Source: Candidatus Niyogiibacteriota bacterium (GTDB taxonomy: Bacteria; Patescibacteriota; Minisyncoccia; JACROR01). From it: 35,976 bases of DNA. Both the position numbers and the translations under genes were made by a program. The stretch is taken from assembly GCA_016214345.1 (NCBI GenBank), contig JACROR010000032.1:1-35976 (forward strand). Reading direction: 5' to 3'. This document shows positions 17,064-24,659 of this stretch, one piece after another. Numbering within the stretch: the stretch's first letter is position 1; every line of letters begins with the position of its first letter. The notes below the pieces were generated by a model. That model did no database searches, was not told where the DNA came from, and saw only the letters and a list, made by a program, of their open reading frames with translations.

Positions 17064-18041
17064 ATGGCTAAGATATTTGTAACAAGAAAAATTCTTGATG
17101 TGGGCATAGAGAAATTAAAATCGCGGTATGAAGTAATCGTGAACCCTTATGATAAGGTTTTATCAAAAGAGGAATTGATTGCGGCTTTGCGGGCAGATAA
17201 ATATGACGCGGTGCTTTGCCTGCTCACCGATAAAATAGATGCCGAAGTTTTTGACGCGGCCGGTTCGCAATGCAAAATTTTTGCCAACTATGCCGTGGGT
17301 TTTGACAATATTGATTTGGTAGCCGCTCGCGCAAAAAATATCATGATAACCAATACGCCGGGTGTTTTGACGGATACCGTCGCGGAACACACTTTCGCGC
17401 TGATGCTCGCCATTTCTCATCGCATAGCCGAAGCTGATAAATTCACACGCGCAGGAAAATACGTGGGATGGGCGCCGGAGCTTTTATTGGGGACAAATTT
17501 GTCCCGCAAAATAATAGGCGTAGTGGGATTAGGAAGAATAGGGTCTCGCGTGGCGCATCACGCGGTTCATGGCTTTGACGCGCGGGTCATTTACCACGAT
17601 GTTAAAAGAAATGAAGAATTTGAAAAAGAATTCGGAGCGGAATTCAAAGAAAATGTGGAAGATTTGCTTCGCGCGGCGGACTTTGTTTCGCTTCATGTAC
17701 CGTTGTTGCCGGCAACAAAACATTTGATTAACGCGGAACGGCTTAAATTGATGAAGCCATCGGCTTATTTGATAAATACTTCGCGCGGTCCGGTGGTGGA
17801 TGAGGCAGCGTTGGTTTTCGCGCTGCAAAATAAAATTATTAGAGGTGCGGCGTTGGATGTTTTTGAAAATGAGCCCAAGTTGGCGTTGGGGCTCGCGGAA
17901 TTGGATAATGTGATAATCACTCCGCACATCGCTTCCGCCACCGAGGAGACGCGTTCTAAAATGTCGGAAATGGCGGCGGATAATATTATTGTCGCGTTAG
18001 ATGGTGGTGTACCGCCCAATCTTGTGGTTTTGCAAAAATAA
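17064..18041 (+). CDS. D-isomer-specific 2-hydroxyacid dehydrogenase
   Basis: GVVGLGRIGSRVA Rossmann motif, NTSRGPVVDEAAL, DVFENEP, TPHIASATEETR. Confidence 0.93.
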   Translation: MAKIFVTRKILDVGIEKLKSRYEVIVNPYDKVLSKEELIAALRADKYDAVLCLLTDKIDAEVFDAAGSQCKIFANYAVGFDNIDLVAARAKNIMITNTPGVLTDTVAEHTFALMLAISHRIAEADKFTRAGKYVGWAPELLLGTNLSRKIIGVVGLGRIGSRVAHHAVHGFDARVIYHDVKRNEEFEKEFGAEFKENVEDLLRAADFVSLHVPLLPATKHLINAERLKLMKPSAYLINTSRGPVVDEAALVFALQNKIIRGAALDVFENEPKLALGLAELDNVIITPHIASATEETRSKMSEMAADNIIVALDGGVPPNLVVLQK

Positions 18042-18070
18042 AATAGCGCCGTTTGAAGACGCTATTTTTT
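18040..18070. terminator. Intrinsic terminator, likely bidirectional
   Basis: AAAATAGCGCCGTTTGAAGACGCTATTTTTT. Confidence 0.75.
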
Positions 18071-18163
18071 AGATAAAATTTTTTGAAATCCCGTGATAAA
18101 AAAGTATATTGGTATTGCAACTAAGCACAGAATAAGTATGCGTATCATCATCCGCCCTTTCAT
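18062..18163 (-). CDS. Small membrane peptide (33 aa), not in the ORF track
   Basis: MKGRMMIRILILCLVAIPIYFFITGFQKILSKK; strong upstream promoter; stop within the shared terminator. Confidence 0.6.
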   Translation of the reverse strand: MKGRMMIRILILCLVAIPIYFFITGFQKILSKK

Positions 18164-18194
18164 GTAATTATTAAATAACTTATGGTTTGATGCT

Positions 18195-18223
18195 ATTATA
18201 GTCCTAATATTATGAATTGTCAA
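18195..18223 (-). promoter_or_regulatory. Perfect-consensus sigma70-type promoter
   Basis: Minus strand TTGACA-ATTCATAATATTAGGAC(17)-TATAAT. Confidence 0.8.
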
Positions 18224-18258
18224 ATTTTGTTTTAGAGAGTATTAATAATTAAAATAAT

Positions 18259-19224
18259 ATGCGAAACGCCATTATAAATTTTACCAAACAATTTGCATAT
18301 GAGCCGATTATTGAAAATGAGGCCGCGCTTTCAGGACGGAAGCGATTGATTGTGATTGGCATGGGCGGCTCTCATTTGGCGGGCGATATTTTAGCCGCTA
18401 TAAAGCCGTTTTTGGGCATAATAGTGCACAAAAATTATGGCTTGCCCGAAATGCCGGAGAAAGATTTAAAAGAAAGCCTCGTGGTGCTTAGTTCTTACTC
18501 GGGCAATACCGAAGAAGTTTTAGACGCGTATCAGGAAGCCAAAAAGCGCAATTTAGCGATGACCGTTATGTCCATCGGCGGCAAATTATTGGAGATGGCG
18601 CGAAAAGACGGCGTGCCCGCCATCCAATTGCCTGACATGGGCATTGCTCCGCGTTTTGCTTTGGGGTTTAGCTTGATGGCGCTTTTGAAAATCGCGGGGG
18701 AAGAGGAATTGCGAGAATCAGCCCGGAAATTATCCGGTAGTTTGAACGCCGTTCAATATGAAGATAGGGGAAAAATGCTCGCGGAAAAATTGCGAGGAAA
18801 AATTCCCTTAATTTACGCTTCTTTAAAAAATCAGCCTGTCGCTTACAATTGGAAAATAAGATTGAATGAAACGGGGCGCGTTCCCGCTTTTTATAATGTG
18901 TTTCCGGAATTAAATCATAATGAATTAGAGGGTTTTGACGTTAGGGAAACGACCCGCGGATTGTCGGGCGATTTTTATTTTATTTTTTTGCAGGATCCGG
19001 ATGATGGGCCGAGAATAGTGAAACGAATGGATGCCATGAAAACACTTTTGGAGAATAAAAATTTGCCGGTTGAAATTTTGCGTTTGGATGGCAACAACAC
19101 GCTTTATAAAATATTTTCTTCCATAATATTGGCGGATTGGACGGCGTATTATTTGGCGGCGGGTTACGGCATAGGAGAGAATGAGGTTCAATTGATCGAG
19201 AAATTTAAAAAACTCATAGAGTAA
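18259..19224 (+). CDS. SIS-domain bifunctional phosphoglucose/phosphomannose isomerase-like protein
   Basis: VIGMGGSHLAGDI, VVLSSYSGNTEEVLDAY, FPELNHNELEGF. Confidence 0.88.
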   Translation: MRNAIINFTKQFAYEPIIENEAALSGRKRLIVIGMGGSHLAGDILAAIKPFLGIIVHKNYGLPEMPEKDLKESLVVLSSYSGNTEEVLDAYQEAKKRNLAMTVMSIGGKLLEMARKDGVPAIQLPDMGIAPRFALGFSLMALLKIAGEEELRESARKLSGSLNAVQYEDRGKMLAEKLRGKIPLIYASLKNQPVAYNWKIRLNETGRVPAFYNVFPELNHNELEGFDVRETTRGLSGDFYFIFLQDPDDGPRIVKRMDAMKTLLENKNLPVEILRLDGNNTLYKIFSSIILADWTAYYLAAGYGIGENEVQLIEKFKKLIE

Positions 19225-19311
19225 TAATGTCTATAAGTTTATTGAAACGCGCGCGCAAGTGCCGCTTGCGGCAGGTTTAATTTTTGCTTACAATTAGCGC
19301 GTTCCATATTT

Positions 19312-20472
19312 ATGATAAAATTCCGAATTTTAAAAAGATCGCGTAAAAGTCGGGCGCGGCTGGGTGTGATTGAGACTCCGCATGGGGTTATTGAAACGCC
19401 CGCTTTCGTGCCCGTTGCCACGCAGGCGGTCATCAAAACTCTTACCAGCGAAGAGGTGGCTTCTACCGGTTCGCAGCTTTTGATATCCAATACTTTTCAT
19501 CTCCATTTAAAACCCGGAGAGGATCTGGTGCGGCGGGTGGGCGGCATACATAATTTTATGAATTGGAAGCGGCCGCTCATGACGGATTCAGGAGGATTCC
19601 AGGTTTTTAGTCTGGGTTTTGGCATGGATTTTAATTCCGGAAAGATGTTCAAGGGCCGTGAAGATATGCCGGAAAATCTCATATCCATGGGTTCGCAGCC
19701 GCGCAATTTAAAAATTACCGAAGACGGAGTTTACTTCCGATCTCCGCTGGATGGCAAAGAGCTTTTTCTGGGCCCTAAAGAATCCATTAAGATACAGGGG
19801 AAATTGGGCGCCGATATTATTTTCGCCTTTGACGAATGCACGTCACCGCACGCCAATTATGATTATGTTAAGAAGGCGATGGAAAGAACGCATAGGTGGG
19901 CTGAAATTTGCGTAACTGCGAAAAAAAGCGATCAGGCGATGTTCGGCATAGTGCAAGGTTCGCGGTTCCAAAATCTGCGAAAAGAGAGCGCTAAATTCAT
20001 AAATTCCCTTGAGTTTAGCGGGTATGGCATAGGCGGAGATTTGGGGGACGGTGTCGCGGGCATGAACAAAGTTTTGGATTGGACGCTGCCATTGTTGAAT
20101 GACGCGTTACCGCGCCATCTTTTGGGAATAGGATACCTCGGTGACATGGAAAACGTAGTTAAGCGCGGTATTGATCTCTTTGACTGCATTGTGCCTACGC
20201 ATTATGGCAGAAGAGGGATCGCTTTCGTGGCGCGAGGCGCTAATTCTTTTGATAAATTAAATTTGGGCAAATCTTTATTTTTAAAAGATAAAGATCCGTT
20301 GGATAAAAAATGCGACTGTTTGGTTTGCCAAAATTATCGCCGCCATTATATCGCGCATCTTTTGCGCGCCAAGGAGATCACGGCGATGAAATTGCTTACT
20401 TTCCACAACCTGCATTTTTTCAGCAAGTTCGTGGAAAATATAAGAAATAAAATTAAAGAAGGTAAAATATAA
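19312..20472 (+). CDS. tgt: tRNA-guanine transglycosylase
   Basis: ETPAFVPVATQAVIKTL, MTDSGGFQVFSLG, DIIFAFDECTSP, zinc site CDCLVCQNYRRHYIAHLL. Confidence 0.96.
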   Translation: MIKFRILKRSRKSRARLGVIETPHGVIETPAFVPVATQAVIKTLTSEEVASTGSQLLISNTFHLHLKPGEDLVRRVGGIHNFMNWKRPLMTDSGGFQVFSLGFGMDFNSGKMFKGREDMPENLISMGSQPRNLKITEDGVYFRSPLDGKELFLGPKESIKIQGKLGADIIFAFDECTSPHANYDYVKKAMERTHRWAEICVTAKKSDQAMFGIVQGSRFQNLRKESAKFINSLEFSGYGIGGDLGDGVAGMNKVLDWTLPLLNDALPRHLLGIGYLGDMENVVKRGIDLFDCIVPTHYGRRGIAFVARGANSFDKLNLGKSLFLKDKDPLDKKCDCLVCQNYRRHYIAHLLRAKEITAMKLLTFHNLHFFSKFVENIRNKIKEGKI

Positions 20473-20475
20473 TTT

Positions 20476-21441
20476 ATGAAAAGCGCCAATCCCGTGCGTG
20501 CCACGACTTTTGAGGTGGTTAGGCGCGCTAAATATGTTAAGATTAATCGCCGTAAAATAAAGGAATTGGCTCGGCTGTGGGCGCGCGATGCTTTAATAGG
20601 TAAATTGCAATGGCCCGTTGACACGCATTACGCGAGCCATAATTCAAAAAAACTTTTAGATTATATTGTACTACTGGACACGCTTAATTTCGGTTTTTGG
20701 TCGCGTGATGATAAAAAAAGTTGGAATATATTTTATCGCGGCAAGCGTTATGGCAGATATTTCGCGTGGGCCATGTCGCTTAAAAAGTTTTTTGAGAATG
20801 ATCTGGATGCCGGCTTGGATCGTTTCGAGCGTATCACATTCAATGAATTTAAAAATATTTTTCACGGGCGAGGAGAACTTTTATTTTTAAAAAAACGCTG
20901 GCAGATGGCGCGGCAAGTGGCGCGAGCCATACGGATGAAATACGGCGATGCCGGCAATATGGTAATGTCTTGTGACCAAAAATTTTCATGGTTGGTGCCC
21001 AAGATCGCCGCTCTGCCTTCTTTTGATGATGTGGCAATGTACGGTGGCAAGAAAGTATATATTTGGAAGCGGGCGCAAATATTGGCATTAGATATTTGGG
21101 GAGCATTTCAGGGCCGTGGGTTGGGAAAATTCAAAGACTTGGATTATGTGACGACATTTGCCGATTACAGGATTCCGCAAATATTGCGTGAATACGGGGT
21201 ATTGGAATATTCGCCTGTTTTGGAAAAGAAAATATTGAATAAGCATTTAATAAGATCCGGATCGGCGCATGAGGTGGAGATACGCGCTGCTACGATTTGG
21301 GCGGTGGAATATTTGACTCAAGAGCTTCATAATAATGGTGTTCGGGTTCATCTCTTTCAGGTGGATTGGTTCTTGTGGGAAACCAGCAAGAAGATAAAAA
21401 TACAAATGCCGCATCATTTAACCAAGACTGTTTTTTATTAA
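20476..21441 (+). CDS. Queuosine salvage protein (DUF2419/Qng1-like N-glycosylase)
   Basis: LDTLNFGFWS, YGGKKVYIWKRAQILALDIWGAF, TTFADYRIPQILREYGVLEYSPVL, SGSAHEVEIRAATIWAVEYL; 3 nt after tgt. Confidence 0.88.
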   Translation: MKSANPVRATTFEVVRRAKYVKINRRKIKELARLWARDALIGKLQWPVDTHYASHNSKKLLDYIVLLDTLNFGFWSRDDKKSWNIFYRGKRYGRYFAWAMSLKKFFENDLDAGLDRFERITFNEFKNIFHGRGELLFLKKRWQMARQVARAIRMKYGDAGNMVMSCDQKFSWLVPKIAALPSFDDVAMYGGKKVYIWKRAQILALDIWGAFQGRGLGKFKDLDYVTTFADYRIPQILREYGVLEYSPVLEKKILNKHLIRSGSAHEVEIRAATIWAVEYLTQELHNNGVRVHLFQVDWFLWETSKKIKIQMPHHLTKTVFY

Positions 21442-21463
21442 ATATTTATGGTAATGTTGAATT

Positions 21464-21670
21464 ATGGAGAGAAAAAAGCTTTATAGGAGCGAAAAAAATA
21501 AAATAATATCCGGCATATTCGGAGGCGTGGGAGAGTATTTTGATATTGACCCTTCTTTGCTCCGTTTGTTTTGGGTTCTCGTAGTGGTATTCACGGGACT
21601 TTTCCCCGGGATCATAGCTTACGCGACGGCCGTGGCGGTAGTCCCCAAAAAGGCCCACAAGCTGGAATAA
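21464..21670 (+). CDS. PspC domain protein
   Basis: KKLYRSEKNKIISGIFGGVGEYFDIDPSLLRLFWVLV. Confidence 0.92.
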   Translation: MERKKLYRSEKNKIISGIFGGVGEYFDIDPSLLRLFWVLVVVFTGLFPGIIAYATAVAVVPKKAHKLE

Positions 21671-21726
21671 ATTTTTGTAAATTACTTTTTGTCTCGCCCA
21701 TCAAGGCGCGGGAAATAATTTTTAAT

Positions 21727-22554
21727 ATGCCTGAACTTCCCGAGGTGGAAACAATTAAAAAAGATCTATCTCTCAAAATACTCCGCAAAAAGATCAGGCG
21801 AACGGCAGTTTTTGATCGCGTGATTGTTAAAACTTCGCTTAAAGATTTTGCGAAGTATTTGCGCGGCAATACTTTTATGGACATTGAGAGAATTGGCAAG
21901 CTTTTGATTTTTTCTTTAAAAGAGGGCGGTAGAGTTTTGCTTGCGCATTTGGGAATGACAGGACAATTGGTGTATGTTCGCGCGGGTGTGGCGCCCGGCA
22001 AATTTACGCGCGTGGTTATTTATTTTATGGACGGCTCGGCGCTTTTTTTCAATGATATCCGTAAATTCGGTTATTTGAAGTTGGCGCGCGAGAAAGATAA
22101 AAACGCGATTATAGCCAAGAGTTTCGGCTTAGACGCGTTGTCTTCCCATTTTACCGCGAACAAATTAAAAGAATTTTTACGCCGGAAAAAGGGAAGCTCG
22201 CTTAAAGCCGCTCTGTTGGATCAGAAACTTTTAGCGGGCATAGGCAATATTTACGCGGATGAAATATGTTTTGACGCCGGATTTTTACCTTCACGCAAAG
22301 CCGGATCGCTAAGTCTCGCGGAAATTCGCAGGATGTATCGGAGCATAAAAAAAGTATTGGCGGACGCGGTAAAAAATCGCGGAACATCATTCAGGAATTA
22401 TGTTGACGCGAACGGCAAATCCGGAAATTTTTCGCGGCAGCTTAAAGTATATGGAAGGGAAGGTAGTTTATGCGTGAAGTGCGGACGGACTCTCATACGT
22501 AAAATTATCTTAGCGGGCAGGGGGACGAGGTATTGCCCTCATTGCCAAAAATGA
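21727..22554 (+). CDS. mutM: Formamidopyrimidine-DNA glycosylase
   Basis: Start MPELPEVETIKKDL (catalytic Pro2/Glu3); C-terminal zinc finger CVKCGRTLIRKIILAGRGTRYCPHCQK. The ORF-track start at 21571 is too long. Confidence 0.96.
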   Translation: MPELPEVETIKKDLSLKILRKKIRRTAVFDRVIVKTSLKDFAKYLRGNTFMDIERIGKLLIFSLKEGGRVLLAHLGMTGQLVYVRAGVAPGKFTRVVIYFMDGSALFFNDIRKFGYLKLAREKDKNAIIAKSFGLDALSSHFTANKLKEFLRRKKGSSLKAALLDQKLLAGIGNIYADEICFDAGFLPSRKAGSLSLAEIRRMYRSIKKVLADAVKNRGTSFRNYVDANGKSGNFSRQLKVYGREGSLCVKCGRTLIRKIILAGRGTRYCPHCQK

Positions 22555-22620
22555 TTTACGGGTGTAATTTAGTAACAGAAAAGTAAATTGAAAATTCCAT
22601 AATATGTGAGTAAGGAGGGC

Positions 22621-23076
22621 ATGATGTCAGAAGGCAAGAAAATCAAAGTATATCTGGCAGGATCGTTTGTTCCCTGGGCTTCTTATTTGGATTGGAGAAA
22701 TTATATTAAAGAGCGATTAGGCCATGCTATTGATTTTTATGACCCGCGGAAAAACACTAACCAGATTTCTATAGCGCATTTCGTGTATGAAGATTTGGAG
22801 CGGGGCGTGGCGGAGAGCGACTTGGTATTTTATTTCGTGACCAATGTGGGCGACGTGGGAGCTTCGGCGGAGTGCGCTTTTGGCATCGCTAAGGGCAAGT
22901 TTGTGGTTCTTTGCGTTAATAATGATGTCAAGATGGTACATCCTTTCACGTTGGGCATGGGGAAGAGGGTGTTTATTGGTTTGGATGCCGGCATGGTTTA
23001 TCTTAGAAATCTGGTCAAGTACGGCCTGGAAGACGAATCTAAGGCGATATATGCCACCATGAAAGAGTTGGGTTAA
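22621..23076 (+). CDS. Nucleoside 2-deoxyribosyltransferase-like protein
   Basis: KVYLAGSF..., ESDLVFYFVTNVGDVGASAECAFGIAKGK; AAGGAGG ribosome-binding site. Confidence 0.75.
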   Translation: MMSEGKKIKVYLAGSFVPWASYLDWRNYIKERLGHAIDFYDPRKNTNQISIAHFVYEDLERGVAESDLVFYFVTNVGDVGASAECAFGIAKGKFVVLCVNNDVKMVHPFTLGMGKRVFIGLDAGMVYLRNLVKYGLEDESKAIYATMKELG

Positions 23077-23092
23077 ACCCAGCTCTTTTTTA
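23062..23092 (+). terminator. Intrinsic terminator overlapping the stop codon
   Basis: AAAGAGTTGGGTTAAACCCAGCTCTTTTTT. Confidence 0.85.
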
Positions 23093-23155
23093 TTTGGGAT
23101 AAGTTTTGATAGAGCGGCGGATGCGGTATTTCAATATTTGAAGTATAATAAAGAC

Positions 23156-23386
23156 ATGGAAAATTATTTGATAAATAATTGGTGGGTTGTGCTTTTATTG
23201 GCATTGTGGGTCTTGCCATGGAAGGGTGTGGCTCTTTGGAGGGCCGCTCAAAATTCGCAAAAATACTGGTTTATCGCCCTCTTAGTGATAAATAGTTTGG
23301 CGATTTTGGAAATAATTTACATTTTTTATTTCAGTAAAAAAGCGCCCTTGGAGAAGGAATCGCCCGAAGATACCCACAGTGCTTGA
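23156..23386 (+). CDS. Small membrane protein, DUF5652-like
   Basis: MENYLINNWWVVLLLALWVLPWKGVALWRAAQNSQKYWFIALLVINSLAILEIIYIFYFSKK. Confidence 0.75.
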   Translation: MENYLINNWWVVLLLALWVLPWKGVALWRAAQNSQKYWFIALLVINSLAILEIIYIFYFSKKAPLEKESPEDTHSA

Positions 23387-23411
23387 CTATTTGGCAGTTT
23401 TTTGCTAATAT
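23383..23411 (+). promoter_or_regulatory. Sigma70-like promoter of candidate small RNA 1
   Basis: TTGACT-N17-TAATAT. Confidence 0.7.
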
Positions 23412-23417
23412 ACCAGT

Positions 23418-23495
23418 GTGAGTGCCTTCCTCCGCCTTGGGTGGAGGATACAAACGATGTCTGTACAAAGCCCCGCTTCGGCGGGGTTTTGTATT
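23418..23495 (+). ncRNA. Candidate small transcript 1 (hairpin plus intrinsic terminator; may encode a 14-aa peptide)
   Basis: Promoter, CCTCCGCC/GGTGGAGG hairpin 23429-23447, terminator TACAAAGCCCCGCTTCGGCGGGGTTTTGTA 23464-23493. Confidence 0.6.
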
Positions 23496-23524
23496 TCCTA
23501 AAATGCTGTGACGTTTCATGTATT

Positions 23525-23553
23525 TTGACTAATTTTTATGCCAACAGTACTAT
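23525..23553 (+). promoter_or_regulatory. Sigma70-like promoter of candidate small RNA 2
   Basis: TTGACT-N17-TACTAT. Confidence 0.7.
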
Positions 23554-23559
23554 ATATAA

Positions 23560-23721
23560 TAGAATGAGTTCATGAATAGACTGGGTAGCGCAATCCCGCT
23601 TATGGAGAGCGGCAATGATCGTACTCACAAAGGACATAGTTTGGAGTTAACGTCATGCCGCTCTCCATGCGAAATATAAAGTTTTTAAAAAATACTCCGC
23701 ATAACGCGGAGTATTTTTTTT
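23560..23721 (+). ncRNA. Candidate structured small RNA 2
   Basis: 13-bp perfect inverted repeat ATGGAGAGCGGCA/TGCCGCTCTCCAT and terminator AATACTCCGCATAACGCGGAGTATTTTTTTT. Confidence 0.65.
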
Positions 23722-23754
23722 ATTTGTATTCGTAAAAGTATTTTTAAAAATTAG

Positions 23755-23905
23755 TTATCCCCCTCACCCAGAATGACATTGCGCTGAATATTTTGCCGTT
23801 GTTTGTATGATAAAAATTATTTTTTATGTAAAACATAATATTATTTTTTTGATTTTTTAATTACACGCGCAAAATGATGTCATTTCTGGGTGAAGGGGTT
23901 ATCCA
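23755..23905. repeat. Imperfect inverted repeat flanking an AT-rich spacer, with an adjacent DnaA-box-like TTATCCACA
   Basis: CCCCCTCACCCAGAATGACAT (left) versus ATGTCATTTCTGGGTGAAGGGG (right), then TTATCCACA at 23899. Confidence 0.65.
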
Positions 23906-24035
23906 CAACTTTGGGATTTTTATGTTTTTATTAGCGCGAAATTATACGATAATAATAGTAGAAGGTCAATTTTGAGAAATAACAAATAATTTGTGGTCGA
24001 TGTTTGTTTACTATTTTCTAAAAAATATTTAAAAA

Positions 24036-24110
24036 ATGAAAAAGAAGAAAGCCAAGAAAGTTACAAAGCACGCTAAGAAACCGGCGAAGAAAGCAAAGAA
24101 GCGCCGCTAA
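24036..24110 (+). CDS. Lys-rich 24-aa polybasic peptide, not in the ORF track
   Basis: MKKKKAKKVTKHAKKPAKKAKKRR, directly followed by an intrinsic terminator. Confidence 0.6.
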   Translation: MKKKKAKKVTKHAKKPAKKAKKRR

Positions 24111-24114
24111 ACAT

Positions 24115-24151
24115 AAAATCCTCTCCGTTTTAAACGGGGAGGATTTTATTT
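24115..24151 (+). terminator. Intrinsic terminator
   Basis: AAAATCCTCTCCGTTTTAAACGGGGAGGATTTTATTTTT. Confidence 0.85.
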
Positions 24152-24222
24152 TTATAAAATATGCTGTATAATGATGGAATATGCCCGTGCGGCATTATAA
24201 AAATAATTTTTAATATAAAATC

Positions 24223-24591
24223 ATGAGATCGCGCATTAAAGCTACGAATTTTAAACAAACAGAGGCCTCAAAAGTTTTAGTAGAAGAAAAATTGGTTGCC
24301 CCCATTGCCAAGTTTTTAGGGGCTTTGGACGATCAAATGGACCTCATTTTGGAGGTGGAGATCGCCAAGTCAACCAAGCACCACAAAGAGGGCAGGGTTT
24401 GGGAGTGTGAGGTGAATTTGGATATGCCGCATATGAAAACCGTGCTTCGCGCCAAGAACGCGGCGGAATCTTTGGAAGAGGCGGTTAATATAACAAAGTC
24501 TAAATTGGTCAATGAAATAAAGAAGTATAAAAGCAAGCCCGGCAGTAAAAATAAAAAAGTAAGGCGCGCGGCGAAGTACGGCGTTTTATAA
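24223..24591 (+). CDS. hpf: Ribosome hibernation-promoting factor / RaiA family
   Basis: Short HPF-like fold: KATNFKQTEASKVLVEEKLVAPIAKFL...CEVNLDMPHMKTVLRAKNAAESLEEAVN. Confidence 0.85.
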   Translation: MRSRIKATNFKQTEASKVLVEEKLVAPIAKFLGALDDQMDLILEVEIAKSTKHHKEGRVWECEVNLDMPHMKTVLRAKNAAESLEEAVNITKSKLVNEIKKYKSKPGSKNKKVRRAAKYGVL

Positions 24592-24659
24592 TTCGGGCTT
24601 TGATCTCGTTTTTAATTTAACGCGCAGTTTGACCGCTTGAGCGCGGCGGTAAAATTTTT

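Noticed and set aside
23755-23940. Confident oriC call.
   Set aside because: Only one good DnaA box, and no dnaA/dnaN/rpmH nearby; kept only as a low-interest observation.
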